This document shows, in pieces, positions 18,937 to 30,858 of a stretch of 64,000 bases of DNA. The DNA comes from Sphingobium aromaticiconvertens (GTDB taxonomy: Bacteria; Pseudomonadota; Alphaproteobacteria; Sphingomonadales; Sphingomonadaceae): contig NZ_JBANRJ010000001.1 of NCBI RefSeq assembly GCF_037154075.1, positions 1,793,501-1,857,500 on the forward strand, written 5' to 3'. A model generated the notes under the pieces. The model was given only the letters and a program-made list of their open reading frames with translations. It did no database searches and was not told the origin of the DNA. Position 1 is the first letter of the stretch; each line of letters starts with the position of its first letter. The position numbers were made by a program, and so were the translations under genes.

Positions 18937-19736
18937 GATATCAGGTCGCCCAGCGATAGCGCTTCGCTTCCGCCGATCAGGATCGAAGCCATGCCGACCG
19001 CCTGTGCTCCGGCAATGTCCGTTTCCAGATTGTCGCCAACCATCACCGCCTCGCCCGGTGCAATGCCCAGCACGGCGCAGGCGCGCGCGAACAGCAATGG
19101 CGCAGGCTTGCCGATCATCATCGGACTGGCGTCTGGCACGCAAGCCTGGATGACCGCCAGCAGGGCGCCTGTCTCCGGCACGATCCTGCTCGCGGCGCCC
19201 GGATGCGTGCGGTCAGCATTGGCAACGGCCAGTCGGGCGCCATCGCGGATCATGTTCACCGCGCGTTCCAGCTTGCGATAGGTGAAGCGGGTGTCGCGCA
19301 TCAACAGCACCAATCCGGCCTGCTCATTGACCAGTTCAAGCCCTTGCTCGCGCGCGAAACCGCGCATGCGTTGCGACCCCAGCAACATCGTGCGTCCATA
19401 TCCCTCGCCCAGCGCCCAACGCACCGCCTCGACCCCTGCGGTGATGATCCGCTCGGTGGGAAGGATGATGGCATCCTGCGCCAGCACTGCGCCAATATCT
19501 TCAGGCAAGTGACTGGAATTATTGGTCAGGATCGCGATTCGGTCGCGATATTGCGTGATGAACCGGCGCGCGCCCGGCAGGATTCTATTGTCGATGGCGA
19601 CGCATCCATCCCAATCGAGCAATATGCCCTGCGCTTGAGCGACCAGATGTTTATTTCGGGCAGGTTCAAGAAATTTGCGGGCATTCATTATCTGGGCCAA
19701 GCGCGCCTCATCCGTCATCTTGTGCGTAACACTCAT
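18933..19736 (-). CDS. HAD-IIA (NagD-like) phosphatase
   Basis: This 267-residue haloacid-dehalogenase phosphatase is of the IIA subgroup, which includes NagD, 4-nitrophenylphosphatase and glycerol-phosphate phosphatases. Motif I is LLDWDGCV with the nucleophile Asp41, motif II is ILTNNSS, motif III is IGKPAP and motif IV is MVGDNLETDI; the cap domain lies between II and III. The N-terminus is about 30 residues longer than in NagD. An ATG at 19718 (MTDEARL) is an alternative start; neither has a good ribosome site. It ends inside the rpiR stop, tail to tail. In the island it could remove phosphate from an imported ester, but it is not in the same transcript, so that role is tentative. Confidence 0.8.
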   Translation of the reverse strand: MSVTHKMTDEARLAQIMNARKFLEPARNKHLVAQAQGILLDWDGCVAIDNRILPGARRFITQYRDRIAILTNNSSHLPEDIGAVLAQDAIILPTERIITAGVEAVRWALGEGYGRTMLLGSQRMRGFAREQGLELVNEQAGLVLLMRDTRFTYRKLERAVNMIRDGARLAVANADRTHPGAASRIVPETGALLAVIQACVPDASPMMIGKPAPLLFARACAVLGIAPGEAVMVGDNLETDIAGAQAVGMASILIGGSEALSLGDLIS

Positions 19737-20131
19737 TTTTTTTCTATCATAAAATGAAATAATGGCAACATGCGGAGGCCTGCTATCGCTCGCGGCTCTG
19801 TTGGGGCATTTCTGAATATGGCGTTGTTGCTTGCAAACGGCACATATATGCTGACCCCATCGACAATCTGCGATGGGAACCTTGGCAGAGGATCATATGT
19901 CAGTAGTAGCGCTGGAGCGGGTAGCGGGGATCGAACCCGCATCACAAGCTTGGAAGGCTAGTGCTCTACCATTGAGCTATACCCGCTTTTCAATGACTTA
20001 GCAGCCATTCGCCTCATTGTTTTGCAGAGCGTTTTACAGACGCCGCTGCGAGACGTTTGCCCAGTGCCACGACAGGGACGGGATCGTCAACAGCATCGGG
20101 GCAATTTTCCTGTCGGCCGCGCCTTCTTTCG
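19737..20131. other. Intergenic stretch around tRNA-Gly
   Basis: This 395-base gap holds the tRNA-Gly gene and little else. Before the tRNA gene there is a small hairpin (CCCATCG and CGATGGG, 19857-19878) without a U-tract. On the other side, 19987-20131, I see no open frame with coding character, no repeat and no integrase remnant. Confidence 0.5.
19913..19986 (-). tRNA. tRNA-Gly (anticodon TCC)
   Basis: The 74-base gene reads on the minus strand. The acceptor arms GCGGGTA and TACCCGC pair fully, the D-arm region is AGCTCAATGGTAGAGC, the anticodon loop is CTTCCAA with anticodon TCC, and the T-arm is GCGGG-TTCGATC-CCCGC. The discriminator is T and the CCA end is encoded in the DNA. It would read GGA glycine codons. 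No integrase or duplicated 3' end is beside it. Confidence 0.95.
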
Positions 20132-22285
20132 TTACAGGGAGAAGCGGGCCGTCACGCGGATGTCACGCCCGGCCAGCGGGGCATAATCCTTGAGGAAGCT
20201 GGCATGGCGACGCGCGGCCACGTCAAAGATGTTGTTCGCCGACAGCAACAGCGTGGTGCGGTCGTTGCCCTTGAAAGGCTTCACCGACAGCGAGGCGTTG
20301 ACCAGCGTGAAGCTGTCGGTCGGGGTTTCGGTCGCGGCGATCCGGTCCTGCGCGAACACATGCTCCACCTCGCCGCGTGCGGTCAGCCGGTCGCCCGTCA
20401 GTTCCAGCCCGCCGAGCATACGCAGCGGTGGGATGCGCGGGGCGGGGGCGGAGCCGTTCCCAGTGATCGTCGCATGGACATAGTCGGTCACGGCATCGGC
20501 GTTCAAAGTGTAGCCGCCCAGTTGCGCCAGCTTCACCTTGGCCTCCGCCTCGAACCCATAATATTTGGCGTCGGCCTGCGCATATTGGAAGCAAGGGAAG
20601 TCGAGCGGTTCGCCGCCATTGACGGCCTGGCACGCCGCGTCCGCGACCAGCGAGTCGTAAATATAGCCCTTGAACCAGTTGTGATAGCCCGACAGCGAGA
20701 GGCTGTATCCCGTGCCCTCGCCCCGCAACGTAGCCTCCATGCCCCAGCTTTTTTCCTTGCTGAAGTCCGGGTTTCCCAGTTCGAACGCCTGCGTGCCCGC
20801 ATGATTGCCGCGCGCGAACAGTTCTTCGGCGGACGGCGCGCGCTCGGTGCGAGAGGCGTTCAGGCCCACGCGCCAGCCCGGTATGATCTGCTGGCTGATA
20901 CCCGCTGAACCCGAAAAGGCGTCAAAGCTGCGATGATAGGCCGGGTTGAGCAGCGTTTCGTCGGCGTCCGCGCTGACCTTCGTCGTCTCATAGCGGCCAC
21001 CCAGTTCGACGCGGGTATTGCCGAAGTCGACCGACTGGAGGGTGAAGAGGCCGAACTGTTCGGTGCGGTTGCGGGGCAGGAACTTCTCCTCGCCCACCAC
21101 ATGGAAATCGCGGGCGAAGAATTGCGCACCGACCGCTCCGTCCCATCCGCCGCGCTTGGCTTGCACCAGTTCAAGTCGCGATTCGATCGACTGGTTGTAG
21201 AAGGTCGTGCCGACCTCGCCGCTCTCCTCAATCTCCTGATGCTGATAATCGGCAAAGCCCGCGCGCAAGCGGATGGATTCCAGGATGCCGCCATTGACGG
21301 GGACTTCGGCCCGCATGTCGGCGCGGTCCTGCTTCATGTGCAACCGCACCTGCTCTGCCTCGACATCGGGATCGAGCGAATAGCGTACCGGCACGCCGTA
21401 GAAATTATCGGTATGCGCGACCGAGAAGCCAAGGTTGCCGCCATCGGTGATGAGGGCGATGCCCCCGGCCACTTCCCATGTTTCCGCAGCGCTGTTGGGC
21501 AGCTTGCCGCGCAGGCTGGCAAGGTCGGCAATGGCGGGATCGGCGCTCGCGGCTGCCTGCGCGCGCAGAGCAGGGGTCAGGATATAGTTACCGGTGTCGA
21601 GATTGCCGGTCTTGGTGTAGCTGCCGTCGAAATGGACGACCAGCTTGCCCGCGATCGGCACTTCGATCTCGCCCGATCCGGTCCGTTCATTGGCCGCGCT
21701 GCCATAAGAGCCGATGCCTTCGACATGGATCGCTTCGTCGGGCACGCGCCGGGGGATGCGCGCGTCGATGACGTTGACGACGCCGCCGATCGCCGAGGAG
21801 CCATAGAGCAGGGCAGCCGGGCCGCGCAGCACTTCGATCCGGTCGGCGGTCAGCGGATTGATCGCAACAGCGTGGTCGACCGAGGTGTTGGATACGTCGA
21901 AGCTGCCGATGCCATCGGTCAGGATGCGGACCCGCTCCCCCTGAAAGCCACGCAGGATCGGGCGCGAGGCATTGGGGCCGAAGGAGGTGGAGGATACGCC
22001 CGGCTGATGGGATAGCGTGTCGCCGATGGTCGGGCGCAGCGATCGCGTCAGTTCTTCGCCCGATACGACCGATGTGCCGGACAATATGTCGCCCTGCCGC
22101 CGGGGGATGAGGGCGGTGACGACGATGTCGCCGGGCTGGCCGTCATGATAGCTTTGGTCGGGCGCGGTTACGGGCGCTGTGCCTTCCGTCTGCGCGACCA
22201 CGGGCGCGGCGGGAGAAAGGGCAATTAGGGCGCAACCAGCGCGCAGCGAAACGGAAAGAGATGTTGTCATGGAAGAGGCGACCAT
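20132..22285 (-). CDS. ZnuD-like TonB-dependent receptor, probably for zinc
   Basis: This 717-residue receptor has a signal peptide ending near APVVAQ, a plug with DIVVTALIPRRQGDILSGTS, SRPILRGFQGERVRILTDG and IEVLRGPAALLYGSSAIGG, and a beta-barrel ending NIFDVAARRHASFLKDYAPL and a terminal ARFSL. The plug wording is that of the ZnuD group of zinc receptors. A dyad 39 bases upstream (TGATATA-A-TATATCA, 22325-22339) resembles the alphaproteobacterial Zur box, which supports repression by zinc. The barrel has few long His-rich loops, so some ZnuD features may differ. An ATG five codons in (MTTSLSVSLR) could be the true start. Zinc is inferred from the plug wording and the operator. Confidence 0.85.
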   Translation of the reverse strand: MVASSMTTSLSVSLRAGCALIALSPAAPVVAQTEGTAPVTAPDQSYHDGQPGDIVVTALIPRRQGDILSGTSVVSGEELTRSLRPTIGDTLSHQPGVSSTSFGPNASRPILRGFQGERVRILTDGIGSFDVSNTSVDHAVAINPLTADRIEVLRGPAALLYGSSAIGGVVNVIDARIPRRVPDEAIHVEGIGSYGSAANERTGSGEIEVPIAGKLVVHFDGSYTKTGNLDTGNYILTPALRAQAAASADPAIADLASLRGKLPNSAAETWEVAGGIALITDGGNLGFSVAHTDNFYGVPVRYSLDPDVEAEQVRLHMKQDRADMRAEVPVNGGILESIRLRAGFADYQHQEIEESGEVGTTFYNQSIESRLELVQAKRGGWDGAVGAQFFARDFHVVGEEKFLPRNRTEQFGLFTLQSVDFGNTRVELGGRYETTKVSADADETLLNPAYHRSFDAFSGSAGISQQIIPGWRVGLNASRTERAPSAEELFARGNHAGTQAFELGNPDFSKEKSWGMEATLRGEGTGYSLSLSGYHNWFKGYIYDSLVADAACQAVNGGEPLDFPCFQYAQADAKYYGFEAEAKVKLAQLGGYTLNADAVTDYVHATITGNGSAPAPRIPPLRMLGGLELTGDRLTARGEVEHVFAQDRIAATETPTDSFTLVNASLSVKPFKGNDRTTLLLSANNIFDVAARRHASFLKDYAPLAGRDIRVTARFSL

Positions 22286-22324
22286 CCTTCGACGGGAGAG
22301 AGGTTGGCCAGCCTGTAATAGAAA

Positions 22325-22339
22325 TGATATAATATATCA
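22325..22339. promoter_or_regulatory. Zur-like operator upstream of the ZnuD-like receptor
   Basis: TGATATA (22325-22331) and TATATCA (22333-22339) are perfect reverse complements about a single A, within the wider context GAAATGATATAATATATC. This is close to the alphaproteobacterial Zur consensus with AATG at the outer edge and an AT-rich centre. It lies 39 bases before the receptor's ATG and would cover its -10 region. No zur gene is in the window. Confidence 0.62.
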
Positions 22340-22433
22340 ATACGCTGCGAGAAAAAATGGTGCGATGCAGCGCGTCCTTGGGGCGACTGGTCGGATGTGA
22401 GGGTAAACGAGCGGGCGACGTCGCCCCGCTATC

Positions 22434-23417
22434 TTATCGGCAAAGATATTCGGCGAGCGTGCTGACCACGGGATCATCGGCCATCGCGGCCCGCACGGCC
22501 TGACGAACCTCGACCTGGGGCAGGGATGTGGCGAGCGGCACGCGCTTTATACCCGGCATTCGCCCAAAATCGCGCGCCAGCGGGCCGAACGCGGCGAAAT
22601 AACCAGCACCTTCGCGTACCGCCGTCATGATATCGAACAGATTGTCACTTTCCAATATGGGTGCGCGCTGCGGCAGGCCCGCCTTTTCCAGCGCCTGCTC
22701 GACGATCCGGCGCAGGCCGCTACGTGGGTCCAGTCCGACAGCGTCGACATCATTGAGGTCCGACAACTGGACAAGGTCCAGTCCGGCCAGCGGATGATCG
22801 CTGCCCAGATAGAGGCTCAATTGCTCCGACCAGGCATAGCGCGACGGGAAAGCGGTCGGCTCGGCCAGCGCGTAGAAATAGGTGATGTCGGCGCTGCCCC
22901 GCATCATCGCGCGGCCAGCTTCATCGGCGACTTGCACGCCAAGGTCCAGGGTGATGACGCAGTCGTTGCTCGTTTCCTCGAACGCGGTCAGCGCGTCCTG
23001 AAAATGGCTGAAGACCGGCGCGGGGGCGGCGATCATTACCTGCTGGCGGTCGTCCTGCGGTTCGGGGTCCAGATCGACCAGACGGACCGGCCGGGGTTCA
23101 GGAGCAGGGGGCGGGGACGCAATCACGGCCTCGGCTTCAGGCGCCTGCTCTGGTGGAGCAGGAGCGTCTTCGCTCCAGTCCTGTCCTTTTTCGGACAAGA
23201 GCGTCATCGCCCGCACCGTTTTGCGCCCGGCATCCGTCAGTTGCGCCTCGCCCGCGCGATAATCGAACAATCGATAGCCCAGCCGCTTTTCCAGCGCGGC
23301 CATGTCGCGCTCCACCACGTCGATCGACAGGCCCAGATCACGGGCGCAGCGCGCGATGCTGCCGGACGCCACCATCTGCGCGAAAATATCAAGCTGGCGC
23401 AGCGATGGCGTGTCCAT
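22434..23417 (-). CDS. LysR-like regulator with long proline-rich linker
   Basis: From the ATG at 23417 (MDTPSLRQLDIFAQMV) this is a 327-residue protein with an N-terminal LysR-type helix-turn-helix (about residues 5-65, ASGSIARCARDLGLSIDVVE) and a C-terminal substrate-binding-like domain from about residue 125. Between them is a Pro/Ala/Glu-rich stretch of some 40 residues (about 80-125, with PAPPEQAPEAE and PPPAPEPRPV), far longer than the usual helical linker. The open frame extends upstream of 23417 but has no plausible start there. It shares the 204-base upstream gap with the kdp-side small ORF. The target and effector are unknown. Confidence 0.75.
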   Translation of the reverse strand: MDTPSLRQLDIFAQMVASGSIARCARDLGLSIDVVERDMAALEKRLGYRLFDYRAGEAQLTDAGRKTVRAMTLLSEKGQDWSEDAPAPPEQAPEAEAVIASPPPAPEPRPVRLVDLDPEPQDDRQQVMIAAPAPVFSHFQDALTAFEETSNDCVITLDLGVQVADEAGRAMMRGSADITYFYALAEPTAFPSRYAWSEQLSLYLGSDHPLAGLDLVQLSDLNDVDAVGLDPRSGLRRIVEQALEKAGLPQRAPILESDNLFDIMTAVREGAGYFAAFGPLARDFGRMPGIKRVPLATSLPQVEVRQAVRAAMADDPVVSTLAEYLCR

Positions 23418-23493
23418 CGGGTCACGATAATGCAAAAGCCGCCGGGGAGTAAGAGTGCGTTTAAGGATGGCAGCGCCCCGCCATCGGCAAATC

Positions 23494-23510
23494 CTATGCA
23501 AATACTATGC
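23494..23510 (+). promoter_or_regulatory. Tandem CTATGC element upstream of the kdp operon
   Basis: Two CTATGC half-sites (23494-23499 and 23505-23510) are spaced by AAATA, giving an 11-base period, the layout bound by OmpR-family response regulators such as KdpE. The same arrangement lies upstream of kup and of the small membrane protein gene at 33663. It ends 110 bases before the first small ORF of the kdp run. A 12-base palindrome, TGCAGGCCTGCA, follows at 23516-23527. Confidence 0.55.
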
Positions 23511-23620
23511 GGGGGTGCAGGCCTGCATCTCGCAATCAAATGGCGCTCCGCCCTACTTGCACTACCGCAGACGAATCGCGCCGCCCGATGTGGCCGGTCA
23601 TCTTGCGGGAGTTTTGGCAT

Positions 23621-23704
23621 ATGCAGGATCTGCTCTGGATCGGCGTCACCCTGGGGTTGCTGGCAGCGACCCTTGCCTATGTTCGCCTGTGCGACATGGC
23701 CTGA
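23621..23704 (+). CDS. 27-residue membrane peptide ahead of kdpF
   Basis: This short frame encodes 27 residues: MQDLLWIGVTLGLLAATL followed by AYVRLCDMA. It is one hydrophobic helix with an acidic residue at the start and an RLCD end. The ATG has GGGAG nine bases before it, and kdpF begins 15 bases after the stop, so it should be on the kdp transcript. Its size and topology match KdpF, which helps hold the KdpABC complex, but the sequence is different. I have a general recollection of similar tiny frames before kdpF in other bacteria, without a name. A role as a second small subunit or regulator of Kdp is inferred. Confidence 0.65.
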   Translation: MQDLLWIGVTLGLLAATLAYVRLCDMA

Positions 23705-23719
23705 CGGAGAGGACGGCGC

Positions 23720-23809
23720 ATGAACATCGACCTTTGGCTGGCGGCGATCACCGCGCTTGGCCTTCTCATCTATCTTGTGGCCGTGCTCGCACGACCCGAA
23801 CGCTTCTGA
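23720..23809 (+). CDS. kdpF: KdpF small subunit of potassium ATPase
   Basis: This 29-residue single-helix protein reads [16 protein letters not shown] then [13 protein letters not shown]. The ending R-P-E-R-F is the KdpF signature. KdpF sits beside KdpA and stabilises the KdpFABC potassium pump in the inner membrane. The start has GGAGAGGACGG upstream. The frame stops 13 bases before the chosen kdpA start. It is too short for normal gene callers and is often left unannotated. Confidence 0.9.
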   Translation: MNIDLWLAAITALGLLIYLVAVLARPERF

Positions 23810-23822
23810 CGTGGGCGACATC

Positions 23823-25541
<1,719 letters not shown>

Positions 25542-25547
25542 GGATCA

Positions 25548-27590
<2,043 letters not shown>

Positions 27591-27601
27591 AGGAGTTTAT
27601 T

Positions 27602-28192
27602 ATGACCAAGGATTTTCTCTCATCACTCCGCCCCGCGCTGGTCATGGCGCTGCTGTTCGCGGCTCTGCTGGGCATCGCCTATCCGCTGGCGCTGACCGGC
27701 ATCGGACAGGCGCTCTTCCCCTTTCAGGCGAATGGCAGCCTCATCCAGCAGGACGGCAAGGTCATCGGCTCCGCCCTGATCGGTCAGGGTTTCGCCAGCG
27801 ACCGCTATTTCACCGGCCGCCCGTCCGCAGCTGGCAAGGGCTATGATGGCCTTGCCTCTTCCGGTTCCAACTACGGTCCCACCAGTCAGGCGCTTGCTGA
27901 CCGGGTGCAGGCCGATGTCGCAAAATTCAGGACTGCCACGCCAGATCGCCCCGTTCCGTCAGATCTGGTGACAGCCTCCGCCTCGGGGCTTGATCCCCAT
28001 ATCAGCCCCGAGGCGGCTTTTTATCAGGTGGATCGCGTGGCCCGCGCCCGTAGCCTATCGGCCCAAGCGGTTCGCAGCCTCGTCATCCAGCAGGTCGAAC
28101 AGCCGCTGCTGGGCTTTATTGGCGAGCCACGCGTCAATCTGCTCGAACTTAATCGACGGCTGGATCGGTTCGGCGCTACAAGCCCCAAGTGA
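27602..28192 (+). CDS. kdpC: Potassium-transporting ATPase subunit C
   Basis: KdpC is the single-span subunit of the Kdp pump that increases ATP affinity of KdpB. The 196 residues have one N-terminal helix (about 12-35, LVMALLFAALLGIAYPLALTG) and a periplasmic domain with FTGRPSAAGKGYDGLASSGSNYGPTS and ASGLDPHISPEAA. An AAGGAGT precedes the ATG. The stop TGA overlaps the GTG start of kdpD as GTGA. Typical in length and content. Confidence 0.96.
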   Translation: MTKDFLSSLRPALVMALLFAALLGIAYPLALTGIGQALFPFQANGSLIQQDGKVIGSALIGQGFASDRYFTGRPSAAGKGYDGLASSGSNYGPTSQALADRVQADVAKFRTATPDRPVPSDLVTASASGLDPHISPEAAFYQVDRVARARSLSAQAVRSLVIQQVEQPLLGFIGEPRVNLLELNRRLDRFGATSPK

Positions 28193-30858
28193 ACGATCCA
28201 ACCCGCCGCGACCCCGAAGCCTTTCTGCGCGCCGCCGCGCAGGAAGGCCGTGGGCGTCTCAAGGTCTTTCTGGGCGCTGCCCCCGGTGTCGGCAAGACGT
28301 TCGAGATGCTGTCGGAGGGACGCGAGCGGCTGCGCGCCGGGATGGATGTCGTCATCGGCGTGGTCGAAAGTCATGGACGGCGAGAGACGGAGGCGCTGAT
28401 CGAGGGGCATGAGGTCGTGCCCCGTCGGCAGATCGATCATCAGGGCCATAGCCTGGGCGAAATGGACATTGACGCCATCCTCGCCCGCCGCCCGAAACTG
28501 GTGCTGGTCGACGAACTGGCCCACACCAATGCGCCGGGCAGTCGCCACCCCAAACGCTATTCGGATGTGCAGGAACTGCTGGACGCGGGGATCGACGTCT
28601 ATTCGACCGTCAATATCCAGCATGTCGAAAGTCTGAACGACATCGTTGCGTCCTTCACCCGCGTCCGGGTGCGGGAAACGGTGCCGGACTCCATCCTCGA
28701 AAGCGCCGAGATCGAGGTGGTAGACATCCCACCCGACGAACTGATCGAGCGGCTGAAGGACGGCAAAGTCTATATCCCTGCCGAGGCCAGCCGCGCGCTC
28801 ACGCACTTCTTCTCCAAGTCTAATCTCACGGCATTGCGCGAACTGGCGCTGCGTCGTGCGGCGCAGGCGGTGGACGCGCAGATGCTGGAGCATGTCCGCG
28901 CCCATGCGCTGGCGGGCAGCTTCGCGGCGGGTGAGCGGGTGGCCGTCGCGATCAGCGAACTGCCGAGCGCCGCCGGCCTTGTCCGCGCCGCAAAGCGTCT
29001 TGCCGATGCGTTGAAAGCGCCATGGACCGCCGTGCATATTGAGACGCAGCGCAGCGCGGGCCTGTCCGCAGACGATCGCCAGCGCCTGTCCGACACGATG
29101 GCGCTTGCCTCGCGCCTTGGCGGCGCCACCGCCAGCATCGCCGCGTCCAGCGTGGTAGAGGGGCTGCGCCGCTTTGCCACCGACGCCCATGCGACCCAGA
29201 TCGTCATCGGCAAGTCGGCGCGTAGCTGGTGGTTCGAACTGCGCCACGGATCGGTGGTCGACCGGTTGGTGCGCGACATCGGGCAGGTCGCCGTGCATGT
29301 CCTGCCGGGGGATGAGGGGGAGGGGCATCACACGGTAGCCGCCGCGCCGCCTGCCGGGCGCTGGGGCAAGCCGACCGACTATATTCTCGCCACGCTGATG
29401 GTGGTGGCGATGACCGCGTTGGGGCGGATATTGCTGGAGGCGATCGACCTTGGCAATATCGCGCTGCTCTATCTGGTGCCGGTGATGTTCGCCGCCGCCA
29501 CCTTCGGCCTGCGCGCGGGCGTCTATGCGGGCATTGCCTCCAGCCTCGCCTATAATTTCTTCTTCCTGCCGCCGACCGGCACATTGACGGTCAGCAACCC
29601 GGAAAATGTCATCAGCATCCTGGTCCTGCTGGGCGTCGCCATCGTTACCAGCCAGTTCGCCGCCCGCGTTCGCGCGCAGGCCAATCTTGCCCAGTCGAGC
29701 GCGCGGCAGAATGCAGCGCTCGCAGGCTTTTCCCGCCATCTGACCGCTTCGGCCACGCAGGAGGCGCTGATGCAGGCCATCTGTGCAGAGGTTGCGCGGC
29801 TGTTCGACGTGCGGACCGTGCTGCTGCTTCCCTCGCGCGATGGGCCGCATCTGGCCGCCGCCTTCCCGCCGGAGGATCGGCTGGAGCAGATCGAGAAGGC
29901 CGCCGCGCAATGGGCGATGGATAATGACCAGCCCGCCGGGCGTGGGTCCACTACGCTGACGGCCTCCGACTGGCTGTTTCACCCGCTGCGGACGCAGCGC
30001 GGGGTACTGGGTGTGCTGGGCCTTGCGCGCGAGGATGCGGGCGAACCGCTGCGCGCCGATCAGGTGCCGCTGCTGATGAGCCTGCTTGATCAAGCCGCGA
30101 TCGCCTTCGACCGGATGGCGCTGGAGGAGGAGATGCATGACGTGCGGCAGGTGCGGGAGCGCGACCGGCTCCGCTCGGCACTGCTCTCCTCGGTCAGCCA
30201 CGACCTGCGCACCCCGCTCACCACCATCATCTCCGCCACGCACGAGCTGCGCCGGCTATATCCTGGTGACCTGATCGACACCATCGACGCAGAGGCGCAG
30301 CGCCTCAACCGTTTCGTCGCCAACCTGCTGGACATGGCGCGGGTGGAGGCGGGCGCGCTGCCGATGAAGCGGGAGGCGACCGACCTGTTCGATGCGGTGG
30401 GCGGCGCGGTCCACGATACCCGCCAATCGCTCAAACATCATGCGGTGACGGTGGAGATTCCGCCGGACATCCCGCTCGTCCGGGTCGATGCGACCCTGCT
30501 GCATCACATCCTCCTCAACCTGCTCGACAATGCGGGTCGCTATGCTGATCCGGCGACGGTGGTGACGATCCGGGGCCAGCGGCTGCCGGACGGGATCGCC
30601 CTGTCGGTCATCGACCGGGGACCGGGCATCCCCGAAGGCATAGAGGCGCGCATCTTCGAGCGCTTCATGCGCCTTGAAGGATCGGATCGCGCTCGCGACG
30701 GCACCGGCCTTGGCCTCGCCATCGTCAAGGGCTTTGCCGAGGCGATGGGGCTGGATGTGACTGCCGCCAACAATCCCGATCCGCCCGGCGCCTGTTTCAC
30801 CCTGTATTTCCCCCAGGCGCAGATCGTCACCGCGCCTTCGCCCGAGGATATGTCATGA
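28189..30858 (+). CDS. kdpD: Potassium sensor histidine kinase KdpD
   Basis: KdpD senses low potassium or turgor and phosphorylates KdpE. The 889 residues hold, in order, the KdpD family domain with a Walker A (LGAAPGVGKTFEML, about 27-40) and ELAHTNAPGSRHPKRY, a universal-stress-type domain (about 240-375), four membrane helices (about 400-500), a GAF-like domain (about 520-640), HisKA with SVSHDLRTPLTTI, and an HATPase domain with NLLDNAGRYA and GTGLGLAIVKGF. The start is GTG (28189), overlapping kdpC. The stop overlaps kdpE as ATGA. Confidence 0.96.
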   Translation: MNDPTRRDPEAFLRAAAQEGRGRLKVFLGAAPGVGKTFEMLSEGRERLRAGMDVVIGVVESHGRRETEALIEGHEVVPRRQIDHQGHSLGEMDIDAILARRPKLVLVDELAHTNAPGSRHPKRYSDVQELLDAGIDVYSTVNIQHVESLNDIVASFTRVRVRETVPDSILESAEIEVVDIPPDELIERLKDGKVYIPAEASRALTHFFSKSNLTALRELALRRAAQAVDAQMLEHVRAHALAGSFAAGERVAVAISELPSAAGLVRAAKRLADALKAPWTAVHIETQRSAGLSADDRQRLSDTMALASRLGGATASIAASSVVEGLRRFATDAHATQIVIGKSARSWWFELRHGSVVDRLVRDIGQVAVHVLPGDEGEGHHTVAAAPPAGRWGKPTDYILATLMVVAMTALGRILLEAIDLGNIALLYLVPVMFAAATFGLRAGVYAGIASSLAYNFFFLPPTGTLTVSNPENVISILVLLGVAIVTSQFAARVRAQANLAQSSARQNAALAGFSRHLTASATQEALMQAICAEVARLFDVRTVLLLPSRDGPHLAAAFPPEDRLEQIEKAAAQWAMDNDQPAGRGSTTLTASDWLFHPLRTQRGVLGVLGLAREDAGEPLRADQVPLLMSLLDQAAIAFDRMALEEEMHDVRQVRERDRLRSALLSSVSHDLRTPLTTIISATHELRRLYPGDLIDTIDAEAQRLNRFVANLLDMARVEAGALPMKREATDLFDAVGGAVHDTRQSLKHHAVTVEIPPDIPLVRVDATLLHHILLNLLDNAGRYADPATVVTIRGQRLPDGIALSVIDRGPGIPEGIEARIFERFMRLEGSDRARDGTGLGLAIVKGFAEAMGLDVTAANNPDPPGACFTLYFPQAQIVTAPSPEDMS

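Noticed and set aside
19857..19878. Hairpin CCCATCG/CGATGGG downstream of tRNA-Gly as a terminator
   Set aside because: It lacks a U-tract in either direction and is some 35 bases beyond the tRNA end; not enough to call.
19913..19986. tRNA-Gly as an integration site for a genomic island
   Set aside because: No integrase gene and no duplicated tRNA 3' end was seen on either side.
23516..23527. Palindrome TGCAGGCCTGCA upstream of kdp as a second operator
   Set aside because: It is a 12-base GC-rich palindrome of a kind expected by chance here, and it has no counterpart near kup or the 33663 gene.
28024..30243. Long minus-strand frame opposite kdpD
   Set aside because: It is an antisense shadow of kdpD, with no recognisable domain.
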